The position numbers were made by a program, and so were the translations under genes. A stretch of 64,000 nucleotides of DNA from Thalassovita aquimarina (GTDB lineage Bacteria; Pseudomonadota; Alphaproteobacteria; Rhodobacterales; Rhodobacteraceae): NCBI RefSeq assembly GCF_018219815.1, contig NZ_JADMKU010000001.1, positions 124,001-188,000 on the forward strand. Direction: 5' to 3'. Below the pieces are notes generated by a model. It was given only the letters and a program-made list of their open reading frames with translations, searched no databases and was not told where the DNA came from. Each line of letters starts with the position of its first letter. Position 1 is the stretch's first letter. Of the stretch, positions 1 through 8,433 are shown piece by piece.

Positions 1-641
1 ATCACTCGGGACACGAAATCGCCCACTTCGCGGGCGCGTTCGCCGATCAGCCCGACCACGATCACATCCGCCGTGGTGTTGTGGGTCATCATCTCGATCA
101 GCACCGATTTGCCGACGCCCGACCCAGCCATGATGCCGACGCGCTGACCGCGGCCGATGGTCATGGCGGAATTCAGGATGCGCACGCCGACGTCCAGCAC
201 GTCGCGCACCGGGGTGCGCGCCAGCGGGTTCAGCGGTTTGCCCGCCAGCGGCCAGCGGTCCGATGGACGCGGGGCAGGGCGGCCGTCCAGCGGCGCGCCG
301 CTGGCATCGATCACCCGGCCCAGAAGTTCGTCGCCGACGTCACACATCCGCCCGGCGCGGCGCAACACGATCGGATCGCCCAGCGTGATCTGCGCTCCGG
401 AAGTATCAAGGAACAGAAGGTTCTTGCCGTTGGAAAAGCCGATCACCTCGGCTTCTATCGGATCGCTGCCCGGTGCCGCCTGACGCGGGAAGATCTGGCA
501 TAGGTCGCCGGGGCTGGCCGGGAAGCCGGAACTTTCCACTACCAACCCGTCATAGCGCAGAACTTGTCCGCTGATCTGCGGCGCGCAGCGGTCGGTGAGG
601 GTGGCCAGATCGTGCTCCAGCCGCTCCAGCAGCACGGTCAT
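1..641 (-). CDS. fliI: FliI, flagellar export ATPase (N-terminal part, cut by window edge)
   Basis: Energises the flagellar type III export apparatus at the cytoplasmic face of the basal body. The visible 213 residues comprise the N-terminal beta-barrel region, then a P-loop reading GSGVGKS preceded by GIMA and followed by GLIGERAREV, the typical FliI/F1-beta sequence. The 3' part lies outside the window. The start codon overlaps the fliH stop in an ATGA arrangement, so the two are translationally coupled. It is the last visible gene of the fleT-fliE-F-G-H-I operon. The symbol rests on the P-loop context and operon position; identity is clear. Confidence 0.95.
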   Translation of the reverse strand, partial: MTVLLERLEHDLATLTDRCAPQISGQVLRYDGLVVESSGFPASPGDLCQIFPRQAAPGSDPIEAEVIGFSNGKNLLFLDTSGAQITLGDPIVLRRAGRMCDVGDELLGRVIDASGAPLDGRPAPRPSDRWPLAGKPLNPLARTPVRDVLDVGVRILNSAMTIGRGQRVGIMAGSGVGKSVLIEMMTHNTTADVIVVGLIGERAREVGDFVSRV

Positions 642-1375
642 TCGACTCCTCCCGGCGGGGCGCCGTTACCGCTTTCGGCCAGCACCGTTTTCACCCGGTT
701 GGGGCCGGATTTGATATCGACCGCGCCTCGGGACAGCCGGTCATCGGCCTGCAAGGTGCAGTCCGACAGCATGTCGCTGTCCGCAAGGCTGGGCGTGATC
801 GCGGCGAGGTCGTCGGGATTGAGCGAAATCACGGTGCTTTCCACTGCCTGACCGATCTGGTTCGCCAGGTCTTCGACCTTGGCGGCAAAGGCCTGCGGCA
901 AGGCGTCGATCCGGCTGCCGGCCAATTCGCCCGCCAGCGTGATCAGGCTGCGTTCCATCGCCAGTCTCAGCGTGGTGTGATGCGCCTCGGTATGATCGAC
1001 AAGCGCCCGCGACAGTTCCATGAAGACCGCGCGCGCTTCTTCCAGTTGCTCGGCGCTGGCGGCGATGGCGGGGTCGGTTTCGGGCGCGGGGTCCGGCGCG
1101 GCTGCGGCGGCTTCCGCCTGTCCCTGCTGATAGCCCTGCGCGAAACCCTCGGTGAAGCCGGTCTTGTGTGCCTTGGCGCGCTCGGCTTCAAGGTCGGGGG
1201 CAGGCGTTGCGGGGGCTGCATCCTGCTGCGGCAATGCCGCATCGGCGATCGGGTCGGGTTTCACGGAGGCGAATTCGCGTCGCCGGAATGCACCGTCGCG
1301 GCTGTCGCGCACCAGCGAAGACAGGGCGTCCAGGTCGAGCGTCCGGATCGGGCTGTCGGAATGGAATCCCATCAT
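638..1375 (-). CDS. fliH: FliH, regulator/stator of the FliI ATPase
   Basis: A 245-residue protein between fliG and fliI, the usual place for FliH, which binds FliI and links it to the C-ring. The N-terminal half is Ala/Pro/Glu rich with GFAQGYQQGQAEA, a Gly-spaced helical segment typical of FliH. The C-terminal half is a compact alpha/beta region. FliH diverges quickly, so position and composition carry much of the call. It overlaps fliI by four bases and follows fliG after 12 bases. Confidence 0.85.
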   Translation of the reverse strand: MMGFHSDSPIRTLDLDALSSLVRDSRDGAFRRREFASVKPDPIADAALPQQDAAPATPAPDLEAERAKAHKTGFTEGFAQGYQQGQAEAAAAAPDPAPETDPAIAASAEQLEEARAVFMELSRALVDHTEAHHTTLRLAMERSLITLAGELAGSRIDALPQAFAAKVEDLANQIGQAVESTVISLNPDDLAAITPSLADSDMLSDCTLQADDRLSRGAVDIKSGPNRVKTVLAESGNGAPPGGVE

Positions 1376-1387
1376 GCGCGCCTTTCG

Positions 1388-2404
1388 TCAGACCATGATC
1401 TCGCCGCCGCGGCCGGCCAGCATGATGGTGCCTTCGTCCGACATCCGCCGCGCCACCGCGATGACTTCCTTCTGGGCCGCCTGAACCTCGGTCAGGCGCA
1501 CCGGGCCAAGCGCCTCCATCTCGTCGACGATATTGGCCGCGGCGCGGTTCGACATGCAGCTGAGCAGTTTTTCCTGCAGCGCTTCGTCGGCGCCGCGCAG
1601 GGCGACGACAAGGGTGCGGTTGTCGACTTCGCGCAGCAGGGTCTGCAGCGCGCGGTCACTCGACTTGATCAGGTTGTCGAACACGAACATGTTGTCCTGC
1701 AGCGCCACCGCCAGGTCCTTGTTGTCCTTGTTGATGATCTTGAGGATGCGCTGTTCCATGTCCTGCTTGGTGAAGTTCATGATCCGCGCGGCTGCCTTCA
1801 CCCCGCCCATCTGCGATGCGCGCAGGCTGGCGTTGGTCTGGAACTTGCGCTGGATCACATCTTCGAGATTGCGCAGCGCGTCGGGCTGCACGGTGTTGAG
1901 TTCGGAAATCCGGTTGATGATGTCGGGCTGTTGTTCCTCGGGCAGCAGCTTCAGAACGTCGGCCGCCACCGCGTGGTCCAGCGACGCCACGATCAGCGCG
2001 ATGATCTGCGGATGTTCGTCGACGATCAGTTCGGCAACCGCCGGGGCATCCATCCATTCCAGGATCTGGATCGGGTGGTCGTTGTTGTTGGAGGGAATGC
2101 GCCCCAGCACCGATTGCGCCTTGTCCTGGCCAAGCGCCTGGGTCAGCACTTCCTTGATGTATTCATTCGCCCCGACGCCAAGCCCGGTATGTTCCCGCAA
2201 TTCATGCAGGAATTCGTTCAGGACCTCGTTGACGGTCGAATGATCCACGTTGCGCACGCCATACATCGCGGTGCCAAGTTGCTGCACCTCCTGCGGGCTC
2301 AGCAATTTTAGGATGTTGGCGGCGGCTTCTTCGCCGAACAGCATCATCAGCACGGCGGCTTTCTGGGTGCCGCCGAAATCGGCAATGGAGGGGGCTTGGG
2401 CCAT
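1388..2404 (-). CDS. fliG: FliG, C-ring rotor/switch protein
   Basis: A 338-residue protein of normal FliG length. It contains the conserved EHPQ motif in DEHPQIIALI (middle domain, FliM contact) and a C-terminal torque-helix region near VRLTEVQAAQKE. The N-terminal domain, beginning GGTQKAAVLMM, docks on FliF. It sits three bases downstream of fliF, so coupling is tight. FliG makes the stator-facing ring that generates torque with MotA. Confidence 0.97.
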   Translation of the reverse strand: MAQAPSIADFGGTQKAAVLMMLFGEEAAANILKLLSPQEVQQLGTAMYGVRNVDHSTVNEVLNEFLHELREHTGLGVGANEYIKEVLTQALGQDKAQSVLGRIPSNNNDHPIQILEWMDAPAVAELIVDEHPQIIALIVASLDHAVAADVLKLLPEEQQPDIINRISELNTVQPDALRNLEDVIQRKFQTNASLRASQMGGVKAAARIMNFTKQDMEQRILKIINKDNKDLAVALQDNMFVFDNLIKSSDRALQTLLREVDNRTLVVALRGADEALQEKLLSCMSNRAAANIVDEMEALGPVRLTEVQAAQKEVIAVARRMSDEGTIMLAGRGGEIMV

Positions 2405-2407
2405 GGA

Positions 2408-4141
2408 TCACATCAACTCGTTATTGTCTTCTTCGATCATCGCCTTGAACGCGGTGGCGATGCGGTCACTGTCGGTGCGGGTCAGTTCGCGGATGAGCGT
2501 CAGTTTCTCGTCATAGGAAACATGCGCCCAGGGGTTGCCGACCGGTTCATACCCGTCGAGCCGCGCCCGAACCTCGGCCAGGGTTTCGCCCGGGCCCACT
2601 TCGATCGCGTCGCCCGAGATGCCGCTGGCGCTTTGCGCCGCGATCGGCGCGCCCAGCACCTTGGAGCTTCCGGCCGCCGCGGTGGGCGAGAACAGCAGCT
2701 TGTCGATGATCGGGCGCACCAGTCCCAGCACGATGATCGCGAGCACCAAGATCTGGGCCAGGTAACGGCCTGCGGTGCCGACCCAGGCTTCCTTGTACCA
2801 AGGTGTCGAAACCTCTTCGAACGGGTTGACGAAGGGTTGCGAGGACAACGTCACGCTGTCGCCGCGTTCTTCCTGGAAGCCAATGGCGCTGCGCACCAGG
2901 GCGTTGGCATCCTGCAGGACCGAGGCGGGCAGTTCGCCGGGCACCAGCGATCCGTCCTCGCCCATCTTGCCGGCAGGGCTGCGCAGCACGACGGCGGCAT
3001 GGATGCGGGTGATCTGAGCCATCGCGGGGGTCGTGGTTTCGACGCGGCGGCTGACTTCGTAATTGCGGGTCGAATTGCTTGTCGTGTTCTGTTCGGTGCC
3101 CTGCTTTTCGACCGCCGAGGCGGGGCCGTCGGCATTCAGCTGGGCTTCCTGCGGCGGCGTGTTGGACACCGCGCCGGGGATGCCCTTGGCCATCATCCCG
3201 GTGGACGACTGCACCATGCTTTGTTCCGAACGGATCACCGACGCGTTGGGCATGTATTGTTCGTTGGTGATTTCCGAGCGGGTGAAATCCATGTCCACGG
3301 TCACCTCGGCGGCGACGTTGCCGGGGCCGACGATCGGGCTCAGCAGGGTTTCGATCCGCTTGCGGTAATGGTCTTCCATGCGCTTGCGATGGGCCAGTTG
3401 CTGATCGGTCAGTTCGCTCAGCGGATCGTTGCTTTCATGCGACAACAGGCGGCCGTTCTGATCGACCACCGAGACGTTGGAGCGCGCCATGCCCGGAACC
3501 GAGGTCGACACGAGGCTGACGATCGCGGACACCTGACCTTCGTCCATCGCGCGGCCCGGCACGACCTGAACGAAGACTGAAGCGCGCGGCGGCTTGGTGT
3601 CGCGGATGAAGGCGGTCTGTTCGGGTAGCGCCAGATGCACGCGCGCGTTGGTCACGTTCTGGAATTCGGTGATCGAGCGGGCCAGGTCCAGTTCCTGCAT
3701 CCGGCGCAGGCGGGCGGCTTCGACCGACCGGCTGGCGCCCATCGGCATGTCGCTCAGGGTGGTCATGCCGTCGGGGGTGCCCGCCGGGAGGCCTTCGGTG
3801 GCCAGAACCATGCGGGCGCGGTGGTAATCGGCCTCGGTCACGCTGAGCGCGCCGGAGGCCCGATCGAGCTTGGCGTCGATGCCGTTGGAGCCGAGCACTT
3901 CGACCGCGCGCGCCTTGTCGGCCTCGGGCAGGTCGGAATAGAGCGTCAGCCGCTTGGGCTGGCTCAGCAGCGCGTAGGCCGCCAGAGCGAGAACCGCCGC
4001 GGTCACCAGGATGATCGCGGGCAGGGCACGGCGTACCGCCGGTTGACGGGTGAGCGTCTGAAATTGCGCCAGATAGGCCTTGCCACGGATGGCGAGGGGA
4101 TTGCCTCCGGTCGTGGCGATGGGGTTGGTCGAGCTATCCAT
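2408..4141 (-). CDS. fliF: FliF, MS-ring protein
   Basis: Forms the inner-membrane MS ring on which the basal body is built. The 577-residue protein has an N-terminal membrane segment near residues 37-58 and a ring-building region with typical FliF sequence (EGLPAGTPDGM, ALPEQTAFIRD). A second membrane segment lies near residues 460-485, before a cytoplasmic tail that contacts FliG. It lies between fliE and fliG in the sigma-54 operon that starts at fleT. Confidence 0.97.
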   Translation of the reverse strand: MDSSTNPIATTGGNPLAIRGKAYLAQFQTLTRQPAVRRALPAIILVTAAVLALAAYALLSQPKRLTLYSDLPEADKARAVEVLGSNGIDAKLDRASGALSVTEADYHRARMVLATEGLPAGTPDGMTTLSDMPMGASRSVEAARLRRMQELDLARSITEFQNVTNARVHLALPEQTAFIRDTKPPRASVFVQVVPGRAMDEGQVSAIVSLVSTSVPGMARSNVSVVDQNGRLLSHESNDPLSELTDQQLAHRKRMEDHYRKRIETLLSPIVGPGNVAAEVTVDMDFTRSEITNEQYMPNASVIRSEQSMVQSSTGMMAKGIPGAVSNTPPQEAQLNADGPASAVEKQGTEQNTTSNSTRNYEVSRRVETTTPAMAQITRIHAAVVLRSPAGKMGEDGSLVPGELPASVLQDANALVRSAIGFQEERGDSVTLSSQPFVNPFEEVSTPWYKEAWVGTAGRYLAQILVLAIIVLGLVRPIIDKLLFSPTAAAGSSKVLGAPIAAQSASGISGDAIEVGPGETLAEVRARLDGYEPVGNPWAHVSYDEKLTLIRELTRTDSDRIATAFKAMIEEDNNELM

Positions 4142-4180
4142 GCAAACTCTCTATTTTCGCGCCTGAGGGTCGACGCAGGG

Positions 4181-4504
4181 TCAAACCGGCATATTCATGA
4201 TGTCGCGATAGGCGGACAGCGCCTTGTTGCGGACGTTCAGGGTCATCTGGAACCCGAGCGAGGCAACCTGCTGTTCGACCATGACGCCGGCGAGGTTGTC
4301 GGTTTGGCCGGTTTCATAGGCCTTGGCCGCTTCGGCCGCCTTGTTCTGCGACTGTGCAACCTGTTCCAGCGCGCCGCCCAGGCGCTCGGAAAACGACGTC
4401 GACTGCTTGGCGGCGTTGGCGGAATTGCTTTCTTGAACCGGCGTCGTCCCGCGCGAGGTCAGCGCGGCGAGCGTGGATTGTCCTGAAAGGCCGTTAATCG
4501 ACAT
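4181..4504 (-). CDS. fliE: FliE, MS-ring/rod junction protein
   Basis: A 107-residue protein with the C-terminal FliE pattern: LAGVMVEQQVASLGFQMT followed by VRNKALSAYRDIMNMPV, which ends in the usual YRDIMNM signature. FliE connects the MS ring to the proximal rod and is needed early for export. The fleT-fliE-fliF order is the same as in R. sphaeroides fla1. Confidence 0.96.
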   Translation of the reverse strand: MSINGLSGQSTLAALTSRGTTPVQESNSANAAKQSTSFSERLGGALEQVAQSQNKAAEAAKAYETGQTDNLAGVMVEQQVASLGFQMTLNVRNKALSAYRDIMNMPV

Positions 4505-4519
4505 GGTTCAGCTCTCCGA

Positions 4520-5695
4520 TCAGGCCGCCCGGGCCGCCATGGCGGCCGGGTCGATCATCCCCGGGATCATCGCGGCGTGGGTGGTCAGCATGATGTCGTT
4601 TGCGCAGACCTTGTTGCCGCAGCGCAGCACCAGCGCGCGCTGCACCACGTTTTCCAGTTCGCGCACGTTGCCCGGCCAGTTGTAGTCGCGCAGCACCGTC
4701 ATCGCTTCGTCGGTCAGGAGCGGCAGCGGCGCGGTTTCGCCGACATGGCGGCGGATCATCGCGACGGCCAGCGCCGGCACGTCATCGGGGCGGGTGGCCA
4801 GCGACTGGGTCGCCAGCGGGAACACGTTCAGGCGGTAATACAGGTCTTCGCGGAAATTGCCGGCCTGCACCTCGCCCAGCATGTCGCGGTTCGAGGTCGC
4901 GATGACGCGGATATCGACGCTTTCCTCTTTCTGCGATCCCAGCGGGGTGACTTTCTTTTCCTGCAGCACGCGCAGCAGCTTGGCCTGCAGGCTCAGCGGC
5001 ATTTCCGAGATCTCATCGAGCAGCAGGGTGCCGCCGTCGGCGGCGCGGAAGATGCCGCGATTGGCGGTCGATGCGCCGGTGAAGGCGCCCTTTTCATGGC
5101 CGAACAGCATCGCTTCGAGCATGTTTTCCGGGATCGCGGCGCAGTTGACGGCGATGAACGGCTTGCCGGCGCGGGGCGAGCGGTCGTGGATCAGGCGCGA
5201 CAGCACTTCCTTGCCGCTGCCGGTGGGGCCGTTGATGAAGACGGTGACGTCGGTCTGGGCGACGCGGGAGGCAAGATCGATCAATGCGCTGGTGGTTTCG
5301 GCCGCGGCCACCATGCCGCCATGCGGGGTGGCGATCAGGTCGGCCAGGGCCAGCAGCGAAGGCGTGTAGAGCGGCGGGCGCGCTTCGCCGCGCAGGGGCA
5401 GGGTGACGCGCTGCATCCGACCGCCGAGTTCCGCCGCGGTGGCGAACTCTTCACCGGGTTGCACGATGATCAGCTGGCTGACGCCCAGCTGACGGGCACC
5501 GGCCACCAGGCCCGACTGACCGCCGGCGGCCTTTTCCGCGCCAGCGCTACAGACCAGCGTGTTGCCCTTGCCGGGATTGCTGTCCGATGCGCCAAGACCG
5601 TCGATCACCAGGCTGTCGATACGACGACGGGTCAGTAGATCGGCGAGGGCCGCCGCGTCGTCAAAATCTTGTCCGATGATAAAAACCTTGGCCAT
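4520..5695 (-). CDS. fleT: FleT-like sigma-54 activator without a DNA-binding domain
   Basis: A 391-residue AAA+ enhancer-binding protein. Residues 1 to about 125 resemble a degenerate response-regulator domain. The AAA+ domain then shows Walker A GPTGSGKE, the sigma-54 contact loop GAFTGA and Walker B LLLDEI. The protein stops shortly after the AAA+ domain (ending DPAAMAARAA), with no Fis-type helix-turn-helix. In R. sphaeroides, FleT has this architecture, heads the fliE operon and acts together with FleQ. The same order here supports the name. A sigma-54 site lies 36 bases upstream. Confidence 0.88.
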   Translation of the reverse strand: MAKVFIIGQDFDDAAALADLLTRRRIDSLVIDGLGASDSNPGKGNTLVCSAGAEKAAGGQSGLVAGARQLGVSQLIIVQPGEEFATAAELGGRMQRVTLPLRGEARPPLYTPSLLALADLIATPHGGMVAAAETTSALIDLASRVAQTDVTVFINGPTGSGKEVLSRLIHDRSPRAGKPFIAVNCAAIPENMLEAMLFGHEKGAFTGASTANRGIFRAADGGTLLLDEISEMPLSLQAKLLRVLQEKKVTPLGSQKEESVDIRVIATSNRDMLGEVQAGNFREDLYYRLNVFPLATQSLATRPDDVPALAVAMIRRHVGETAPLPLLTDEAMTVLRDYNWPGNVRELENVVQRALVLRCGNKVCANDIMLTTHAAMIPGMIDPAAMAARAA

Positions 5696-5730
5696 GATAC
5701 GCTCCTACGAGTTGCTGTCGGATTTGAAGA

Positions 5731-5746
5731 AGCAGGGACCGTACCA
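5731..5746 (-). promoter_or_regulatory. sigma-54 promoter of the fleT-fliEFGHI operon
   Basis: On the minus strand the 16 bases read TGGTACGGTCCCTGCT. They keep the invariant GG-N10-GC of the -24/-12 consensus TGGCACGRNNNTTGCW. The predicted start near 5,719 leaves a 24-base leader to fleT. Likely read by the RpoN encoded at 43,945-45,273. Confidence 0.8.
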
Positions 5747-5915
5747 AGTGGTAAATTATTTGCTGAAATGATTTTAAGTGTTTGAAAATAAATAAAAGAA
5801 AAAACTAAAATATCGAAAGTATATAGCCTTCAAACACCCTTTGGATATGTCGGTTTGGCGGCATTTTGCTGACCGTCGGAGATTTGACGATTTGCCGACA
5901 TAGGCGAATTTGCGC

Positions 5916-5934
5916 CACCCCATACTTAGGGGTG
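5916..5934. repeat. Inverted repeat CACCCC-N7-GGGGTG
   Basis: Six-base perfect arms flank ATACTTA. The embedded ATACTTA resembles half of the ATACTAAAGTAT palindrome found upstream of fleQ and the NarL-type regulator. The site lies between the divergent fleT and chemotaxis promoters, so it could be an operator for either. Confidence 0.45.
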
Positions 5935-5956
5935 TATTTTTTTCTAATGACAGGGG

Positions 5957-5983
5957 TCAACTTTTTTCGGGCGCGGACGTTTT
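5957..5983 (+). promoter_or_regulatory. sigma-28 (FliA)-like promoter of the chemotaxis operon
   Basis: TCAA-N15-GACGTTTT, closely like the site before fliC (TTAA-N15-GACGTTGG). Both also share AACTTTTTT in the spacer. The predicted transcript start near 5,990 gives a leader of about 32 bases to the gene at 6,022, the first gene of the chemotaxis operon. Confidence 0.55.
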
Positions 5984-6021
5984 CCAATGCAGACGTAAAA
6001 CCAAACTGCAGGCCGTGTCTT

Positions 6022-6327
6022 ATGTTGTCAAAAACGTACCATCTTAAATTTCCCAGCCTCGATGCAGCGCAAATCGCAGCACCGTTCGTCACCGAGACGC
6101 TCGGCAACGCGATCCCTGAATGTCGTCTGTCCGGGCTAACAGTGCTTATCAGTAAGGAAGGCGACATCTCGGTAAACCTCTTCTTTCCCACCGTGGCGGA
6201 TCTCAAGAATTTTGAGAAGAAGCACGGCGGGTTCGTCGACATGATGAAGAAAACCTTCCTGTTCAAATCGACAGGGTTCGATGGAGTTTGCATCTTCAGC
6301 TTCGACGGAAACGAAAACGCGGCTTAG
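6022..6327 (+). CDS. Uncharacterised 101-residue protein heading the chemotaxis operon
   Basis: I do not recognise this family. The protein starts MLSKTYHLKFPSLDAAQIA and alternates predicted strands and helices, consistent with a small alpha/beta fold. It is soluble, with no signal or membrane segment. Longer upstream starts are in frame, but this ATG lies about 32 bases downstream of a sigma-28-like promoter and the sequence upstream is AT-rich and non-coding in character. It is 67 bases before cheA on the same strand, so it is probably co-transcribed with the chemotaxis genes. Confidence 0.65.
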   Translation: MLSKTYHLKFPSLDAAQIAAPFVTETLGNAIPECRLSGLTVLISKEGDISVNLFFPTVADLKNFEKKHGGFVDMMKKTFLFKSTGFDGVCIFSFDGNENAA

Positions 6328-6394
6328 GCTCGCTCCTCCCTTTGGCAAGCTTTGAACAGTGAGAAGTTGAGTAACAGGAAGGATCGGGGTCAAA

Positions 6395-7609
6395 ATGTCG
6401 GCTGAGGTAGAAACCGTTGCAGACAAGCAAGCCACTGCTGGCGCCCTTTTGCGGGTTTCGTCGCAAAAGATCAGCCGGTTGATGGATCTTGTTGGCGAAC
6501 TGTCTCTGAGCGTGTCGGAGACCGTGAATTCCCCGGACCTGGATCATACCGGGGACCGTACCCAGTTCGAGGCGGCAGCGCACCGCCTGAACATGATCGT
6601 GCGCGAAGTTCAGGATGCCGCGACCGAGCTGCGGCTGGTGCCGGTGGACGAGGTGTTCAAGCGGCTGAAGCGGATGATCCGCGAAATGGAACGCCAGACT
6701 GGCAAGCGCATCACGCTGGAAGTCAACGGCGCCGACACCGCGATCGACAAAATGGTAGCGGACCGGCTTTACGACCCGCTTCTTCACGTTCTACGCAATT
6801 CGGCCGATCACGGGTTGGAACAGACCGAGGAACGGATTGCCGTCGGCAAACCCGAAAAGGGCGTGATCACCCTTTCGGCCGCGCAGGTCGGCAGCGAGGT
6901 TCAGATCGTCGTCGGCGATGACGGCCGCGGACTGAACCGCGAAAAGATCCTCGGCATCGCGCGCAAGCGCGGCCTTTATGGTCCCGATGAGGAGCCCACG
7001 AATTCAAAGCTTTGGAAGGTAATCTTCGAACCCGGCTTTTCGACTGCGGAGAAAGTTTCGAACCTGTCGGGGCGCGGTGTTGGCATGGATGTGCTGAACA
7101 CCACCATGCGCGATCTGCGCGGCAGGATCGCGGTGGACAGCACCGAAGGCGTCGGCACCCAGGTGTCGCTGCATATCCCGGTGTCGCTGGCCTTCCTCGA
7201 TTGCATCCTGTTGCGTCAGGGTACCCACCTGTTCGCGGTGCCGGTTGAAGATATCTTCGAAATCGTCAAGCCGGATGCTGAATCCTGCATGTCGATTTCC
7301 GCTGGCAGCCGGTCCGAAATGCTGCGCCTGCGCGAAAGCCACGTGCCGGTATGCCGGCTGGAGCATTTCTACGGCGATACCTTACCCGATCTCGCCCCGT
7401 TGTCCGATACCGTGGTGATCGTTCTGAAGGCGGGAAGCCGCCTGATCGCGGTGCCGGTGGACGAGGTGCTGGACCGTCAACAGGTGGTGATGAAGCCGCT
7501 TTCCGGTGTGTTGGCGCAGGTGCGCGCCAGCTGGGGTTGCGCGCTGCTGGGAACGGGTGAAGTGGCCTTGGTCCTTGATGCCGAGCGCTTGGCTGCGGGA
7601 GAACGCTGA
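6395..7609 (+). CDS. cheA4: CheA4-like chemotaxis kinase lacking the HPt domain
   Basis: A 404-residue CheA fragment. It begins directly with the dimerisation helices (P3, about residues 20-95). The kinase domain (P4) follows, with N-box HVLRNSADHG, G1 DDGRGL and G2 GRGVGMD, then a CheW-like P5 domain (about 270-400). The phosphorylated HPt (P1) and P2 domains are absent. In R. sphaeroides CheOp3, CheA4 has this P3-P4-P5 form and phosphorylates the P1 domain of CheA3; the likely partner here is the protein at 12,351-16,553. Its stop overlaps the cheR start. Confidence 0.9.
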   Translation: MSAEVETVADKQATAGALLRVSSQKISRLMDLVGELSLSVSETVNSPDLDHTGDRTQFEAAAHRLNMIVREVQDAATELRLVPVDEVFKRLKRMIREMERQTGKRITLEVNGADTAIDKMVADRLYDPLLHVLRNSADHGLEQTEERIAVGKPEKGVITLSAAQVGSEVQIVVGDDGRGLNREKILGIARKRGLYGPDEEPTNSKLWKVIFEPGFSTAEKVSNLSGRGVGMDVLNTTMRDLRGRIAVDSTEGVGTQVSLHIPVSLAFLDCILLRQGTHLFAVPVEDIFEIVKPDAESCMSISAGSRSEMLRLRESHVPVCRLEHFYGDTLPDLAPLSDTVVIVLKAGSRLIAVPVDEVLDRQQVVMKPLSGVLAQVRASWGCALLGTGEVALVLDAERLAAGER

Positions 7610-8433
7610 TGTCTTTGATGGATCATGGGGCCTATCAGGATCGCGCCGGGTATGAACGTATCCGGTCCTGGCTGGGCGAACGTTGCGGGATTTCCTATCC
7701 CGACCACAAGGCGGACCTGCTGCGCCAGCGGCTGGCGCGGGTCACCCGCAGCTTCAGCCTGTCCGATCTGGACGAGTTGGCGGGGACCATCACCAAGGGC
7801 GACCGCCACGATGTCGAACTGGCGGTGATGCATGCGGCTTCGACCAACCACACCTATTTCTTCCGCGAACCGGAAGTGCTGGATACGTTTGCCAAGAACA
7901 TCCTGCCGAAGTTGAACCAGCGCGAACAGCTGCGGATCTGGTCCGCCGCCGCCTCGACCGGGGACGAAGCCTATACCATCGCGATGCTGGTGGCTGAACA
8001 CCTGGGCCTGGCTGCCCTGGACAAGCTGATGATCCTGGGCACCGACATCAGTGCGCCGGTGCTGGAACGGGCCGAACTGGGGGTGTTTTCCAACCGCCAG
8101 ATTGCCCAGATGGACCCGGCCATGCGGCAGAAATACATGACCCCCACGGGCATCGAACAATACCGCGTCAAGGAAGAACTGCGTAACACCTGCACCTTCC
8201 GCCGCCTGAACCTGAAGGCCACGCCCTATCCCTTTGCCAAGCAGTTCCAGGTCGTTTTCTGCCGCAACATCCTGTATTATTTCGAACCCGAGGATCAGGC
8301 CGCGACGCTGCGCGCGCTCTATGACGCCACCGAACCCGGTGGCTGGCTGATCACCAGCGTCACCGAGGCAGTGCGCGACCTCTGCCCGGGCTGGATCCCG
8401 GTCACCACCGGGATTTACCGGAGGGCGGGGTGA
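7609..8433 (+). CDS. cheR: CheR, chemoreceptor methyltransferase
   Basis: A 274-residue SAM-dependent methyltransferase that methylates receptor glutamates. The SAM-binding segment reads WSAAASTGDEAYTIAM, and the later motif QVVFCRNILYYFEPE is the CheR signature (FCRNVLIYF type). The N-terminal helical domain is present. It corresponds to cheR3 of CheOp3 by position. The start overlaps the cheA stop, indicating coupled translation. Confidence 0.95.
   Translation: MSLMDHGAYQDRAGYERIRSWLGERCGISYPDHKADLLRQRLARVTRSFSLSDLDELAGTITKGDRHDVELAVMHAASTNHTYFFREPEVLDTFAKNILPKLNQREQLRIWSAAASTGDEAYTIAMLVAEHLGLAALDKLMILGTDISAPVLERAELGVFSNRQIAQMDPAMRQKYMTPTGIEQYRVKEELRNTCTFRRLNLKATPYPFAKQFQVVFCRNILYYFEPEDQAATLRALYDATEPGGWLITSVTEAVRDLCPGWIPVTTGIYRRAG

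Larger units (their letters stand above)
5696..6021. other. Intergenic region between fleT and the chemotaxis operon
   Basis: AT-rich compared with its surroundings. It contains the minus-strand sigma-54 site for fleT, an inverted repeat at 5,916-5,934 and a plus-strand sigma-28-like site at 5,957-5,983. No gene is supported here; reading frames in it lack a plausible start or ribosome site. Confidence 0.7.

Noticed and set aside
5854-5869. TTGGCGGCATTTTGCT resembling a plus-strand sigma-54 site
   Set aside because: The GG and GC are nine, not ten, bases apart, and a better sigma-28-like site lies nearer the gene.
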